Below are positions 1-5,377 of a stretch of 5,377 nucleotides of DNA, one piece after another. The stretch comes from an uncultured Clostridia bacterium (GTDB lineage Bacteria; Bacillota; Clostridia; TANB77; CAG-508), in contig CAKPKI010000109.1 in the NCBI GenBank assembly GCA_934167135.1, positions 1 through 5,377 of the forward strand, written 5' to 3'. Numbering within the stretch: position 1 is the first letter of the stretch; each line of letters starts with the position of its first letter. The position numbers and the translations under genes were made by a program. The notes beneath the pieces are model-generated. The model ran no database searches. It saw only the letters and a program-made list of their open reading frames with translations, and was not told where the DNA came from.

Positions 1-950
1 TAACCATCTTTATCATATAATTCACTTGTTTTAATATTTTTTCCTTCTCGATTCCATCCTTTTATATTAAAACCATTAATATCATATCCTTCTTCATCAT
101 GTCCTTTTCTATCATAACCGTTTTTGTCATATCCACAAATATCATATCCATATTCATCAAATCCACCACGGTCCCTTCCATATTTATTAAATCCATATCT
201 ATTATATTGATTCAATTCATTACGAGACCCAACTTTATATCCTCTCCTATCTATTCCATCTCGGTTTATCCCCTTTTTATCAAAACCTTCTCTATCATAA
301 CCTTCTCTATTGAATCCTCTCTCATTAAATCCTTGCTTGTCATATCCCTCTCTGTTATATCCACAACTATTATATCCTTCTCTATCATATCCACCACGGT
401 CTTGTCCATATTTATTAAATCCTTCTTCATCAAATTTTCTTTTAGTAACTTTATGAACTCCTCTTTTGTTAAAACCATTTCTATCGTATCCTTCATAATT
501 ATATCCTTCTCGATTATAACCCTCTCTATCATAACCTAAGCTATTAAAGCCTTCTTTATCATAACCATCTAGTCCTATACCATTTCTATCATATCCTTCT
601 CTATCTCTTCCATTTATATCAAATCCTTGATAATCATATATTTGATTTGTATATATATTCTTTTGTTCTTTATTCCAGCCTTTTCTGTCGTAACCTTCTT
701 TATCGTAACCTTCTATATCATACCCTTCTATATCATAACCTTCTTTATCATACAATTCTCTGGTCTCTCTATTTATCTTTCTTTCGCTCCAACCCTCTTT
801 ATTATATCCGTCTCTATCAAATCCATATAAATCATATGATCCACCAGTTACTTTATTTTTTCCTTCTTTATTCCATCCACTTTTATTATATCCATCTATG
901 CCATAACCTTCTATATCATACCCCAACTTATCGTAACCATTTTCATCATA
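1..950 (-). repeat. 15-bp coding minisatellite: pentapeptide [YF][DN]xxG array, 48 units with 6 linkers
   Basis: From residue 1354 (codon 948-950) to the window edge, all 316 residues resolve into 48 five-residue units and six linkers. Typical units are YDREG, YDIEG, FNKYG and YNREG: aromatic, Asp or Asn, two mostly charged residues, then Gly. The blocks hold 5, 3, 5, 11, 13, 10 and at least 1 unit. Five of the linkers are exactly 13 residues, of the type WNKEGKNKVTGGS, WSERKINRETREL or WNREGKNIKTSEL, with a conserved Trp (or Phe) and Thr; the sixth is 11 residues (YKVGSRNELNQ). This is not the classical A(D/N)LxX pentapeptide-repeat family. Similar Tyr/Asp/Gly repeats occur in other large proteins of AT-rich bacteria, but no function is established to my knowledge. 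A 15-bp unit lets copy number change without breaking the frame. Confidence 0.93.
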
Positions 951-3900
951 TCTTGTTCCAGTATAAATATTTAAATCAATTAATTCACTAGGTCCATTTA
1001 TAATAAACCCATTTTCAACTACTTTCAAAGGTTTTTCATTTTCTTCCAAATATTCTTTTAAAACTGGTTTTAATATTCCACATTTTCTTAAATCTTTTAC
1101 ATCATAGTCTAAAAATATTCTATTTTTATCTAAGAAAGCTTTTTTAGCATAATTATATTCATTTCCAATTTCATAATCTAATGGTACATCGATTTCTGAT
1201 AATATAACATCTCGTATATGTACTGGTAAATTGTTCAAAATATCATTTACTGTACTATTAGCTAAAATAGAACCATTATTAATAGTAACACCATATTCAC
1301 TTAATGTTTCTAAAACAGATAATGTTGTTTTTAATCTTTTATTAGGATTTTGTTTTCTAGTATTTGTCATTTTCCTTGCAGATTTATACAAATCTAAAAA
1401 CTTTTTCTGACTTCCTGTTACTTTAAATAATTGTACCTCACTTAAATCTCTTTCACCTGGTGGTATAATTCTTTCTGGAATTTCCATTTCAAATAAATTA
1501 ATTGAATTAGCAAGCTCCAATATTTTTTTTATTTCATTAATTTCCTTTTGGCTAAAATTTCCTTTTTCTATTCCATCTACATGTTTAGAATATTTTAGTT
1601 GTATTTTTTTCATATTTATTGCTTTTCTTGCTTCATCAAGAGATTCACTATTAATATCTGGAATATAACCATGTTTATTTATCCAATTAACTATTGTTTG
1701 TAGTCGTTGTAAATCGGATGTTGTATTCTTCTTGTTTACTTCTTTGTTCATATCTTGAACTAAATAATTATTATATACATCAAAAACTATTGGAATTTCA
1801 TCTTCTGGAACAGGATTATCTGGGTCTAAAGCATAAATAACTCTACCTAATTGTTGTAAATATAAAATTCTAGATCCTTCACCTATTTTTCTAAGCATAA
1901 TCTCTCCATTTATTCCCTCAACATGTACTCCCTCATTTAACTTATCTATTGCAAATAATAATTTTATGTGTTCTGAAGTAGAGTCTTCAAAATTTGAAAT
2001 TGCCTCAAAATTATCTTTTTTATTTTTCTCACTTAATACATATTCCATTTCTGGTTCTATATCAATGTATTTAATATATTCTTTAACCTTATCAATTTCT
2101 TTTTTTATATATTCTTCTGTAGATAATTTAGTGTTATTTTGTGGAAGAAATACAATATATCTTCCGTCTTTCTTCACTATATTTTGTGTTATTACTTCTC
2201 CAATTCCTTGCGTTTCTTTTGCCTTTAAATTTTTTCTAATATTTGCAAAGCTCTCTTCTAGTAATTTTCTTTTTTCTGGATCAGCTTCATTTTCAATCAT
2301 GTTCTGTATATCTGATGTATCCTTTATAATATCATTCATTTGATTTAGAATTTTCTTGAATTCTTTCTTTTTTACTGGATCTTTTTCAGCGTTATACATT
2401 TTTCTTATTTCTTTATATTCTTCAGTATCAATCAATGAATAATTGAAAGTTACAATTTTAGGCTCAACTACTAAATGATCTTGAATAGCATCTACTAAAG
2501 TCATTTCTTTTGCTAAATATTCTCCATTCATTAATTCTTCTTGTGAATAACTTCCCGAAAATTTAGCCAATGTATACATCATGTCTTTATTATCACTATC
2601 TCTAACAGGTGTTGCAGTTATTCCTAATATTTTAGCATCTTTATTTTTTTGTATTAGTTCTTGTATTAATGGTTCCCATGTTTCAGCCCCTGTTCTGTGC
2701 AATTCATCAAAAACCATAAAATCAGCATTACTATTAGCTAATATTTTTCTTAATACTTTATCTTTCGTTTCATTATCTTTTTCAGCTAAACTTTGATAGC
2801 AATACATCTTTAAATGTGGAAAAACTTTACTTATATAACCATCAATATCTTTTGGATATATTTTTCCTTCTGGTGGTTCTTTCCCATTAAGTTCATCTAT
2901 TTCCTTTTTCGTTAAAACTTGTACTCCTAAAACATTTTTTAAAATATGCCTTTGAATTTGATTTAGAATTTCGGTTTGAGGTGCAAAATATATAATATTT
3001 TTATCTTTGAACTTTAGCATTTCAGTTATAGCAACAAAAGACTTACCTGCTCCTGTTGGTAATACAACTCCTGCAAAATTTTTAGTTTTATATATTTCAT
3101 CTAAATTATCAATAGTTTCCTTTTGATAATCTCTTAATTTTATATTTGTACCATCTACTAAATTCTCATTATCTTTATTATTTAATAATTCCTCCAATCT
3201 GAATGGTACAACCTTAGATTTTAACATTGTATTTTTTACATTAGTTATTATAATTTCATTTAAATTATCTACCTTTGATAATGATTTAAAATCATATCCT
3301 TTATATCCATTATTTATTAATAAATTAACTATATACCCTGCTATTTCTTCATGCTTAACTCCTGCCTCTTTAAAAGCATTATATAATCTTTTACAATCTG
3401 CTACTTCTAACTTTTGTATTAATGTTTCTCTTTCTGAATCTTTCATCTTTTTTCTATCTTCTGTAATTGCATTTTTGTATATTTTAGAAAAATCCATTGA
3501 GTCTACTATTGCTTCAGCAAAATAAGTGTTTTCCGTCTTTTTTTCATCTGATGCAGATAATATTTCCATTAGTCTATTTCCTAATTTTATTTCTCCATAT
3601 TCTACAAATTGTTCTAATTCTTCTTTAGTCATTTCTCTTATTTGCGAAACAATTCTTTCTTGTTCTTTCTGACTTAAAGTGTTTTTTAAACCTTTGTTTC
3701 CATCAATATTTACAGATTCTGATATTTGAATTCCTTTTCCATCTTGCCTTCTAATAATATCTTTATTTATAACAAAACCTTCATTGAATATTTTATTTAT
3801 AATTTCTTCAAAATTATCATCATCACACACAATATCTAATATCCTTGCAAATTCTTGAGCTTTTTGTCTAGCTTCTCCCAATTTATGAGAAAATTCCATA

Positions 3901-5009
3901 TACTCTTTTGCTTTTTCATATGGTATTTTTCCATCTGTCAATCTATAAATATATTCTATATCTATCTGTGTTTCATCAAAAGTATTTCCATTAAACTTAC
4001 TAATATCAACTTGAGAAATATCAATATCATCTTTTCCATTTGTAAAAACTAATTTTTCATCTTTTTCTTTTACATCATATCCTTTTTGAGCTAATTCTAA
4101 AATTTTTCTTTCTATAGCCTTTATTTGTTCATTTTCTCTATCCTTATCTCCAACTTGCTGAATTAGTGCAAACATATCAATAATTGATCTTGATACTGAA
4201 ATAAAATCTTTTGCTTCTAGTGAATTATAATGTAATATTTCAGTATTTGAAAATATTGTCGCCATAGTTTTTAAATATAGACTATTATCTCTTGTATTAT
4301 TCAAAACTGGTTCAAATTTTCCATGTAATTCAAGTAAAGTTAATTTACCTATAATTTCTTGAAATTTTCGTTGTTGTTCCTCTGAAAATATTTGTTTATC
4401 ATCAAATCTTGAATATATAGATGTTTTGTCCTTTAATGCGTTTTTGCCTGTATATTTACCTTCTGATTTCACTTTTGTAAATGTTGAAATAACTGATTCA
4501 ACAATCTCTTTTTTATTTTGTGAGTTCATTCTTTCTAGCTGCGTATATAACTCGCTATTTATATCTAGTTCTGAAATTCTCTCATTAATTTTTTCATCTA
4601 ATTCTTCTAATAAAAATTTTCCTGCTTCAATAAATCCTTCACTAGAATTTTTAGGTATTTTTACCATTACATATTCATTATTATATCCTTCACCATAATT
4701 CAAAACTATATTAGCATTACTTGTTAATGAAATACAATTTGTTTCTTTACTATGATCAAATGCTTTACAGTGACTAATAATTTCTTCAACAGAAGCCTCT
4801 TTACTTTCAGCATATTTGGAAACTTTACCATTTTGTTCTTCCCATCTTTCTCTATCAGTTCTAATTCTAGCCAAACCTTCTCTATCTTCTGTTATTTTTT
4901 GTTCTTCTATATCCCTATGATCTCCATTATTTAATGCTCTGAATACATAATAATATTTTTCATCACTTATTACATTAAAATTCTCTATACTAAATAAATC
5001 ATCCTTCAT
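1..5009 (-). CDS. Giant multidomain SF2 helicase with pentapeptide-repeat tail (3' end outside window)
   Basis: An unbroken minus-strand frame of 1669 complete codons runs from ATG 5007-5009 to the left edge. The last two bases (TA) probably begin another Tyr codon. The start is chosen because AAAGGTG lies 6 nt upstream and no coding-like sequence precedes it. The protein (about 190 kDa or more) has a possible ADP-ribosyltransferase-like N-terminus (1-120), a charged helical region (121-624), an SF2 helicase core (625-1060), a helicase-associated region (1061-1353) and an [YF][DN]xxG repeat tail (1354 onward). Core motifs are LRDYQ 625-629, GAGKS 653-657, DELH 768-771, TAT 798-800, NEGVH 1025-1029 and QQLGR 1052-1056. 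From family knowledge, it should be an ATP-dependent DNA or RNA translocase related to Res-type DEAD/DEAH proteins. No signal peptide or membrane segment is evident, so it is probably cytoplasmic. Substrate and biological role are unknown; a defence or mobile-element role is only inferred. It is transcribed divergently from an IS remnant, with no operon partner visible. Confidence 0.96.
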   Translation of the reverse strand, partial: MKDDLFSIENFNVISDEKYYYVFRALNNGDHRDIEEQKITEDREGLARIRTDRERWEEQNGKVSKYAESKEASVEEIISHCKAFDHSKETNCISLTSNANIVLNYGEGYNNEYVMVKIPKNSSEGFIEAGKFLLEELDEKINERISELDINSELYTQLERMNSQNKKEIVESVISTFTKVKSEGKYTGKNALKDKTSIYSRFDDKQIFSEEQQRKFQEIIGKLTLLELHGKFEPVLNNTRDNSLYLKTMATIFSNTEILHYNSLEAKDFISVSRSIIDMFALIQQVGDKDRENEQIKAIERKILELAQKGYDVKEKDEKLVFTNGKDDIDISQVDISKFNGNTFDETQIDIEYIYRLTDGKIPYEKAKEYMEFSHKLGEARQKAQEFARILDIVCDDDNFEEIINKIFNEGFVINKDIIRRQDGKGIQISESVNIDGNKGLKNTLSQKEQERIVSQIREMTKEELEQFVEYGEIKLGNRLMEILSASDEKKTENTYFAEAIVDSMDFSKIYKNAITEDRKKMKDSERETLIQKLEVADCKRLYNAFKEAGVKHEEIAGYIVNLLINNGYKGYDFKSLSKVDNLNEIIITNVKNTMLKSKVVPFRLEELLNNKDNENLVDGTNIKLRDYQKETIDNLDEIYKTKNFAGVVLPTGAGKSFVAITEMLKFKDKNIIYFAPQTEILNQIQRHILKNVLGVQVLTKKEIDELNGKEPPEGKIYPKDIDGYISKVFPHLKMYCYQSLAEKDNETKDKVLRKILANSNADFMVFDELHRTGAETWEPLIQELIQKNKDAKILGITATPVRDSDNKDMMYTLAKFSGSYSQEELMNGEYLAKEMTLVDAIQDHLVVEPKIVTFNYSLIDTEEYKEIRKMYNAEKDPVKKKEFKKILNQMNDIIKDTSDIQNMIENEADPEKRKLLEESFANIRKNLKAKETQGIGEVITQNIVKKDGRYIVFLPQNNTKLSTEEYIKKEIDKVKEYIKYIDIEPEMEYVLSEKNKKDNFEAISNFEDSTSEHIKLLFAIDKLNEGVHVEGINGEIMLRKIGEGSRILYLQQLGRVIYALDPDNPVPEDEIPIVFDVYNNYLVQDMNKEVNKKNTTSDLQRLQTIVNWINKHGYIPDINSESLDEARKAINMKKIQLKYSKHVDGIEKGNFSQKEINEIKKILELANSINLFEMEIPERIIPPGERDLSEVQLFKVTGSQKKFLDLYKSARKMTNTRKQNPNKRLKTTLSVLETLSEYGVTINNGSILANSTVNDILNNLPVHIRDVILSEIDVPLDYEIGNEYNYAKKAFLDKNRIFLDYDVKDLRKCGILKPVLKEYLEENEKPLKVVENGFIINGPSELIDLNIYTGTRYDENGYDKLGYDIEGYGIDGYNKSGWNKEGKNKVTGGSYDLYGFDRDGYNKEGWSERKINRETRELYDKEGYDIEGYDIEGYDKEGYDRKGWNKEQKNIYTNQIYDYQGFDINGRDREGYDRNGIGLDGYDKEGFNSLGYDREGYNREGYNYEGYDRNGFNKRGVHKVTKRKFDEEGFNKYGQDRGGYDREGYNSCGYNREGYDKQGFNERGFNREGYDREGFDKKGINRDGIDRRGYKVGSRNELNQYNRYGFNKYGRDRGGFDEYGYDICGYDKNGYDRKGHDEEGYDINGFNIKGWNREGKNIKTSELYDKDG
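161..422 (-). repeat. Segmental duplication inside the repeat array (34-bp copies at 161-194 and 389-422)
   Basis: Two 34-bp stretches, 161-194 and 389-422, match at 31 of 34 positions. They encode FNKYG followed by QDRGG or RDRGG. They lie 228 bp apart, which is 76 codons (13 pentads plus the 11-residue linker). Each is followed in the coding direction, a few units later, by a Cys-containing pentad (YNSCG and YDICG). This indicates that a whole block was duplicated, not only single 15-bp units. Confidence 0.75.
951..1829 (-). other. Helicase-associated region after lobe 2 (residues 1061-1353)
   Basis: This stretch follows motif VI and precedes the repeats. It includes a helical piece with VNWINKHGYIPD (about 1108-1120), loosely like the short helicase-associated repeats that carry a W-I-x-x-x-G-x-x-P pattern. 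A basic segment follows (SARKMTNTRKQNPNKRLK, about 1205-1222) that could contact nucleic acid. It ends with a segment ending in FIINGPSELIDLNIYTGT, just before the first repeat. The link to helicase-associated domains is weak; a nucleic-acid-binding or specificity role is inference. Confidence 0.45.
1830..3137 (-). other. SF2 (DEAD/DEAH, Res-type) helicase core, residues 625-1060
   Basis: Two RecA-like lobes are visible. Lobe 1 has LRDYQ (625-629), Walker A LPTGAGKS (650-657), motif Ia FAPQT (675-679), Walker B FDELH (767-771, a DELH version of the DEAH box) and motif III GITATPVR (796-803). Lobe 2 has YIVFLPQ (951-957), motif V KLNEGVHV (1023-1030) and motif VI QQLGR (1052-1056). The lobes are joined by about 150 residues, including a long Lys/Glu-rich helical insert (roughly 840-930). 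The combination of xLNEGVHV, then a hydrophobic MLR strand, then QQxGR is typical of a Firmicute group of large DEAD/DEAH helicases related to type I/III restriction translocases. All residues needed to bind and hydrolyse ATP are present, so an active motor is expected. Confidence 0.93.
3138..4649 (-). other. Charged helical region between N-terminal domain and helicase core (residues 121-624)
   Basis: About 500 residues are rich in Glu, Lys, Asp and Ile with few aromatics, as expected for helical bundles or coiled coils. An example is the stretch around 130-165, with FLLEELDEKINERISELD near its start. No catalytic motif or known domain is recognised. The later part (about 560-600) has YNAFKEAGVKHEEIAGYIV and NNGYKGYDF, which looks like a small folded helical module. 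A family-specific scaffold, oligomerisation or regulatory role is likely but unproven. Confidence 0.6.
4650..5009 (-). other. N-terminal domain, possibly ADP-ribosyltransferase-like (residues 1-120)
   Basis: This is a compact alpha/beta segment. It contains a strand with YYYVFRALN (residues 19-27), a charged stretch with a Trp (RERWEE, 53-58), a helix around 73-84, then CISLTSN (92-98), a short helix leading to LNYGEG (103-108) and a strand EYVMVKIP (112-119). The order Arg on an early strand, then a Ser-Thr-Ser-type strand, then helix and a hydrophobic strand recalls the split NAD-binding core of ADP-ribosyltransferases and KptA-like enzymes. A catalytic Glu of the usual ExE type is not clearly placed. 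The fold assignment is therefore inference from pattern alone. It could instead be an unrelated substrate-recognition domain. Confidence 0.35.
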
Positions 5010-5015
5010 ATATTA

Positions 5016-5022
5016 CACCTTT
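5016..5022 (-). promoter_or_regulatory. Ribosome binding site of the helicase gene
   Basis: Read on the minus strand, AAAGGTG sits 6 nt before the ATG at 5007-5009, a normal Shine-Dalgarno spacing. It supports this start codon. The AAAGG part can pair with CCTTT just upstream (plus-strand 5030-5034), with a 7-nt loop, giving a weak 5-bp hairpin that might partly mask the site. Confidence 0.75.
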
Positions 5023-5070
5023 CTTTCGCAAAGGAATATAAATTGTTTTTTCACAAAATATTCCAAATTT

Positions 5071-5098
5071 ATTTTATCATAAATATATTTTTTTACAA
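5071..5098 (-). promoter_or_regulatory. Candidate sigma-70-type promoter of the helicase gene
   Basis: Minus-strand TTGTAA (5098-5093) and TAAAAT (5076-5071) are separated by 16 bp. An overlapping TATGAT (5081-5076) is also present. Transcription would start near 5064, giving a leader of about 55 nt before the ATG. In such AT-rich DNA, similar hexamers arise by chance, so confidence is moderate. Confidence 0.45.
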
Positions 5099-5131
5099 TA
5101 TTTTTAAATAAATTTACAGGGAAATTTAATC

Positions 5132-5153
5132 ATATTACAAAAATATTACAAAA
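5132..5153. repeat. Tandem 11-bp direct repeat (ATATTACAAAA x2)
   Basis: Two perfect adjacent copies of ATATTACAAAA occupy 5132-5142 and 5143-5153, inside the presumed left end of the IS element. The second copy includes the candidate -35 of the transposase promoter. It could be a protein-binding site near the IS end or a simple slippage product. Confidence 0.6.
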
Positions 5154-5175
5154 ATCAAAAAATATATGATAAAAT
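5146..5175 (+). promoter_or_regulatory. Weak candidate promoter for the transposase remnant
   Basis: TTACAA (5146-5151) and TAAAAT (5170-5175) are 18 bp apart, upstream of the ATG at 5193. The overlapping TATGATAAAAT string is identical to the one used by the helicase promoter on the other strand. The pattern is plausible but weak in this base composition. Confidence 0.25.
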
Positions 5176-5192
5176 TATATAAAGTGATAAGA

Positions 5193-5377
5193 ATGGATAT
5201 AAAAAAAGTTTTGATATATATTTTGATTTAGTAGAAGACCCAAGAAATCAAACACATATAACATACCAATTATCTGACATATTATTTTTATTAGTAATAT
5301 GAATGTTATGCAATTGTACAGATTTAGAAATGATAATAGAATTTGCAGAAGAAAAAAAAGAATTTTTAAAGAAATAT
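5193..5377 (+). pseudogene. ISAs1-like transposase, N-terminal fragment, disrupted
   Basis: The frame at 5207-5377 reads SFDIYFDLVEDPRN, then HITYQLSDILFLLVI, a TGA at 5300-5302, then MLCNCTDLEMIIEFAEEKK up to the edge. This matches the N-terminal region of ISAs1/H-repeat transposases, which have an xLxDPR motif, a hydrophobic LxDILFL helix and a following EFxxxKxxxLxKx segment (family knowledge). Such proteins would catalyse DDE-type transposition with a catalytic domain further right, outside the window. Two defects are visible. The only good ATG (5193-5195) is one frame off, and a -1 shift in the A7 run at 5201-5207 would be needed to give MDIKKSFDIYF. The TGA also interrupts the hydrophobic helix. 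The helicase gene uses no TGA codons, so a true stop is more likely than recoding. It is probably a decaying copy; sequencing error in the A7 run could explain only the first defect. Confidence 0.75.

Larger units (their letters stand above)
5010..5192. other. Divergent intergenic region
   Basis: This very AT-rich stretch separates the two divergent genes. It contains the helicase-gene ribosome binding site and promoter on the left, and the candidate IS tip and transposase promoter on the right. No RNA gene, riboswitch fold or convincing terminator was seen. An 11-bp perfect inverted repeat (ATTTTATCATA at 5071-5081 and TATGATAAAAT at 5165-5175) overlaps the -10 regions of the two proposed promoters. 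Confidence 0.6.
5117..5377 (+). mobile_element. Left part of an ISAs1-family-like insertion sequence (runs off the window)
   Basis: The transposase fragment at 5193 onward identifies the element. CAGGGAAATTTAAT at 5117-5130 lies about 75 bp before the transposase start and is a candidate left inverted-repeat tip; from memory, tips of this family often start with CAG. The right end and the target duplication are outside the window, so the boundary is not confirmed. The tip lies 19 bp beyond the helicase -35 box, so the element may have replaced regulatory DNA upstream of that promoter. Confidence 0.5.

Noticed and set aside
266..532. Minus-strand 88-codon frame inside the repeat region
   Set aside because: It lies in an alternative frame of the same strand as the intact helicase gene; its repetitive product is a frame-shifted reading of the pentads.
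99..539. Plus-strand open frame of 146 codons rich in Ser, Ile and Thr
   Set aside because: It is the reverse complement of the 15-bp coding repeats. The repeat unit simply lacks stops in that frame, and the protein is low-complexity with no ribosome binding site.
1..950. Possible CRISPR array, because of regularly spaced short repeats
   Set aside because: The periodicity is 15 bp with no unique 30-bp spacers, and the repeats are translated in frame as part of a large protein.
627..991. Two overlapping plus-strand frames (627-830 and 647-991) with hydrophobic, Tyr/Leu-rich products resembling membrane proteins
   Set aside because: Both are antisense readings of the pentad array; the hydrophobicity comes from the AT-rich complement of Asp, Glu, Lys and Tyr codons.
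1966..2343. Plus-strand 125-codon frame with apparent membrane segments
   Set aside because: It is antisense to the second helicase lobe, whose motifs and unbroken frame are convincing; there is no independent start signal.
2581..4934. Further short plus-strand frames (2581-2796, 3855-4052, 4426-4698, 4752-4934)
   Set aside because: All are antisense to the helicase gene, with Ser/Phe/Ile-rich composition expected from complementing its codons.
5193..5231. Short independent peptide from ATG 5193
   Set aside because: It ends after 12 codons at TAG 5229-5231, and the conserved transposase frame is the -1 frame; a separate leader peptide has no support.
5300..5302. TGA read as Trp or Gly under an alternative genetic code
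   Set aside because: The 1669-codon helicase frame has no in-frame TGA, and its Trp residues all use TGG, so a reassigned code is not supported by this window.

Overview
The window is strongly AT-rich. Its codon choice is typical of a low-GC Firmicute-like or similar bacterium: Arg is almost always AGA, Gly GGA/GGT, Leu TTA, Ile ATA/ATT. Trp is read from TGG throughout and the main gene has no in-frame TGA, so the standard bacterial code (11) applies. The species cannot be named from the sequence; an uncultured or gut-type clostridial/bacillar lineage is my best guess.

About 93% of the window is one gene on the minus strand. It starts at an ATG at 5007-5009, behind a good Shine-Dalgarno sequence. 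It stays open for 1669 complete codons to the left edge, so its C-terminus lies outside the window. I checked every in-frame triplet and found no stop or frame break. The N-to-C layout is: (1) residues 1-120, a small alpha/beta domain resembling an ADP-ribosyltransferase-type fold (tentative); (2) residues 121-624, a long charged, mostly helical region with no recognised domain; (3) residues 625-1060, a superfamily 2 helicase core with LRDYQ, GAGKS, DELH, TAT, NEGVH and QQLGR motifs; (4) residues 1061-1353, a helicase-associated region; (5) residue 1354 to beyond the edge, an array of 48 pentapeptides of the form [YF][DN]xxG. Six longer linkers, five of them exactly 13 residues, break up the array.

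The segment at 5010-5192 separates this gene from a divergent plus-strand element. It holds the helicase-gene ribosome binding site, a plausible promoter for each direction, an 11-bp tandem repeat and a candidate insertion-sequence tip (CAGGG at 5117). From about 5193 to the right edge lies the N-terminal part of an ISAs1-like (H-repeat type) transposase. It looks inactive: a start in frame with the body needs a one-base correction in an A7 run, and there is an in-frame TGA at 5300-5302.

The two genes do not obviously work together. The IS remnant marks an accessory, mobile-element-rich setting. The helicase may be a single-protein nucleic-acid-processing or defence factor whose repeat tail varies in length, but that role is inference.
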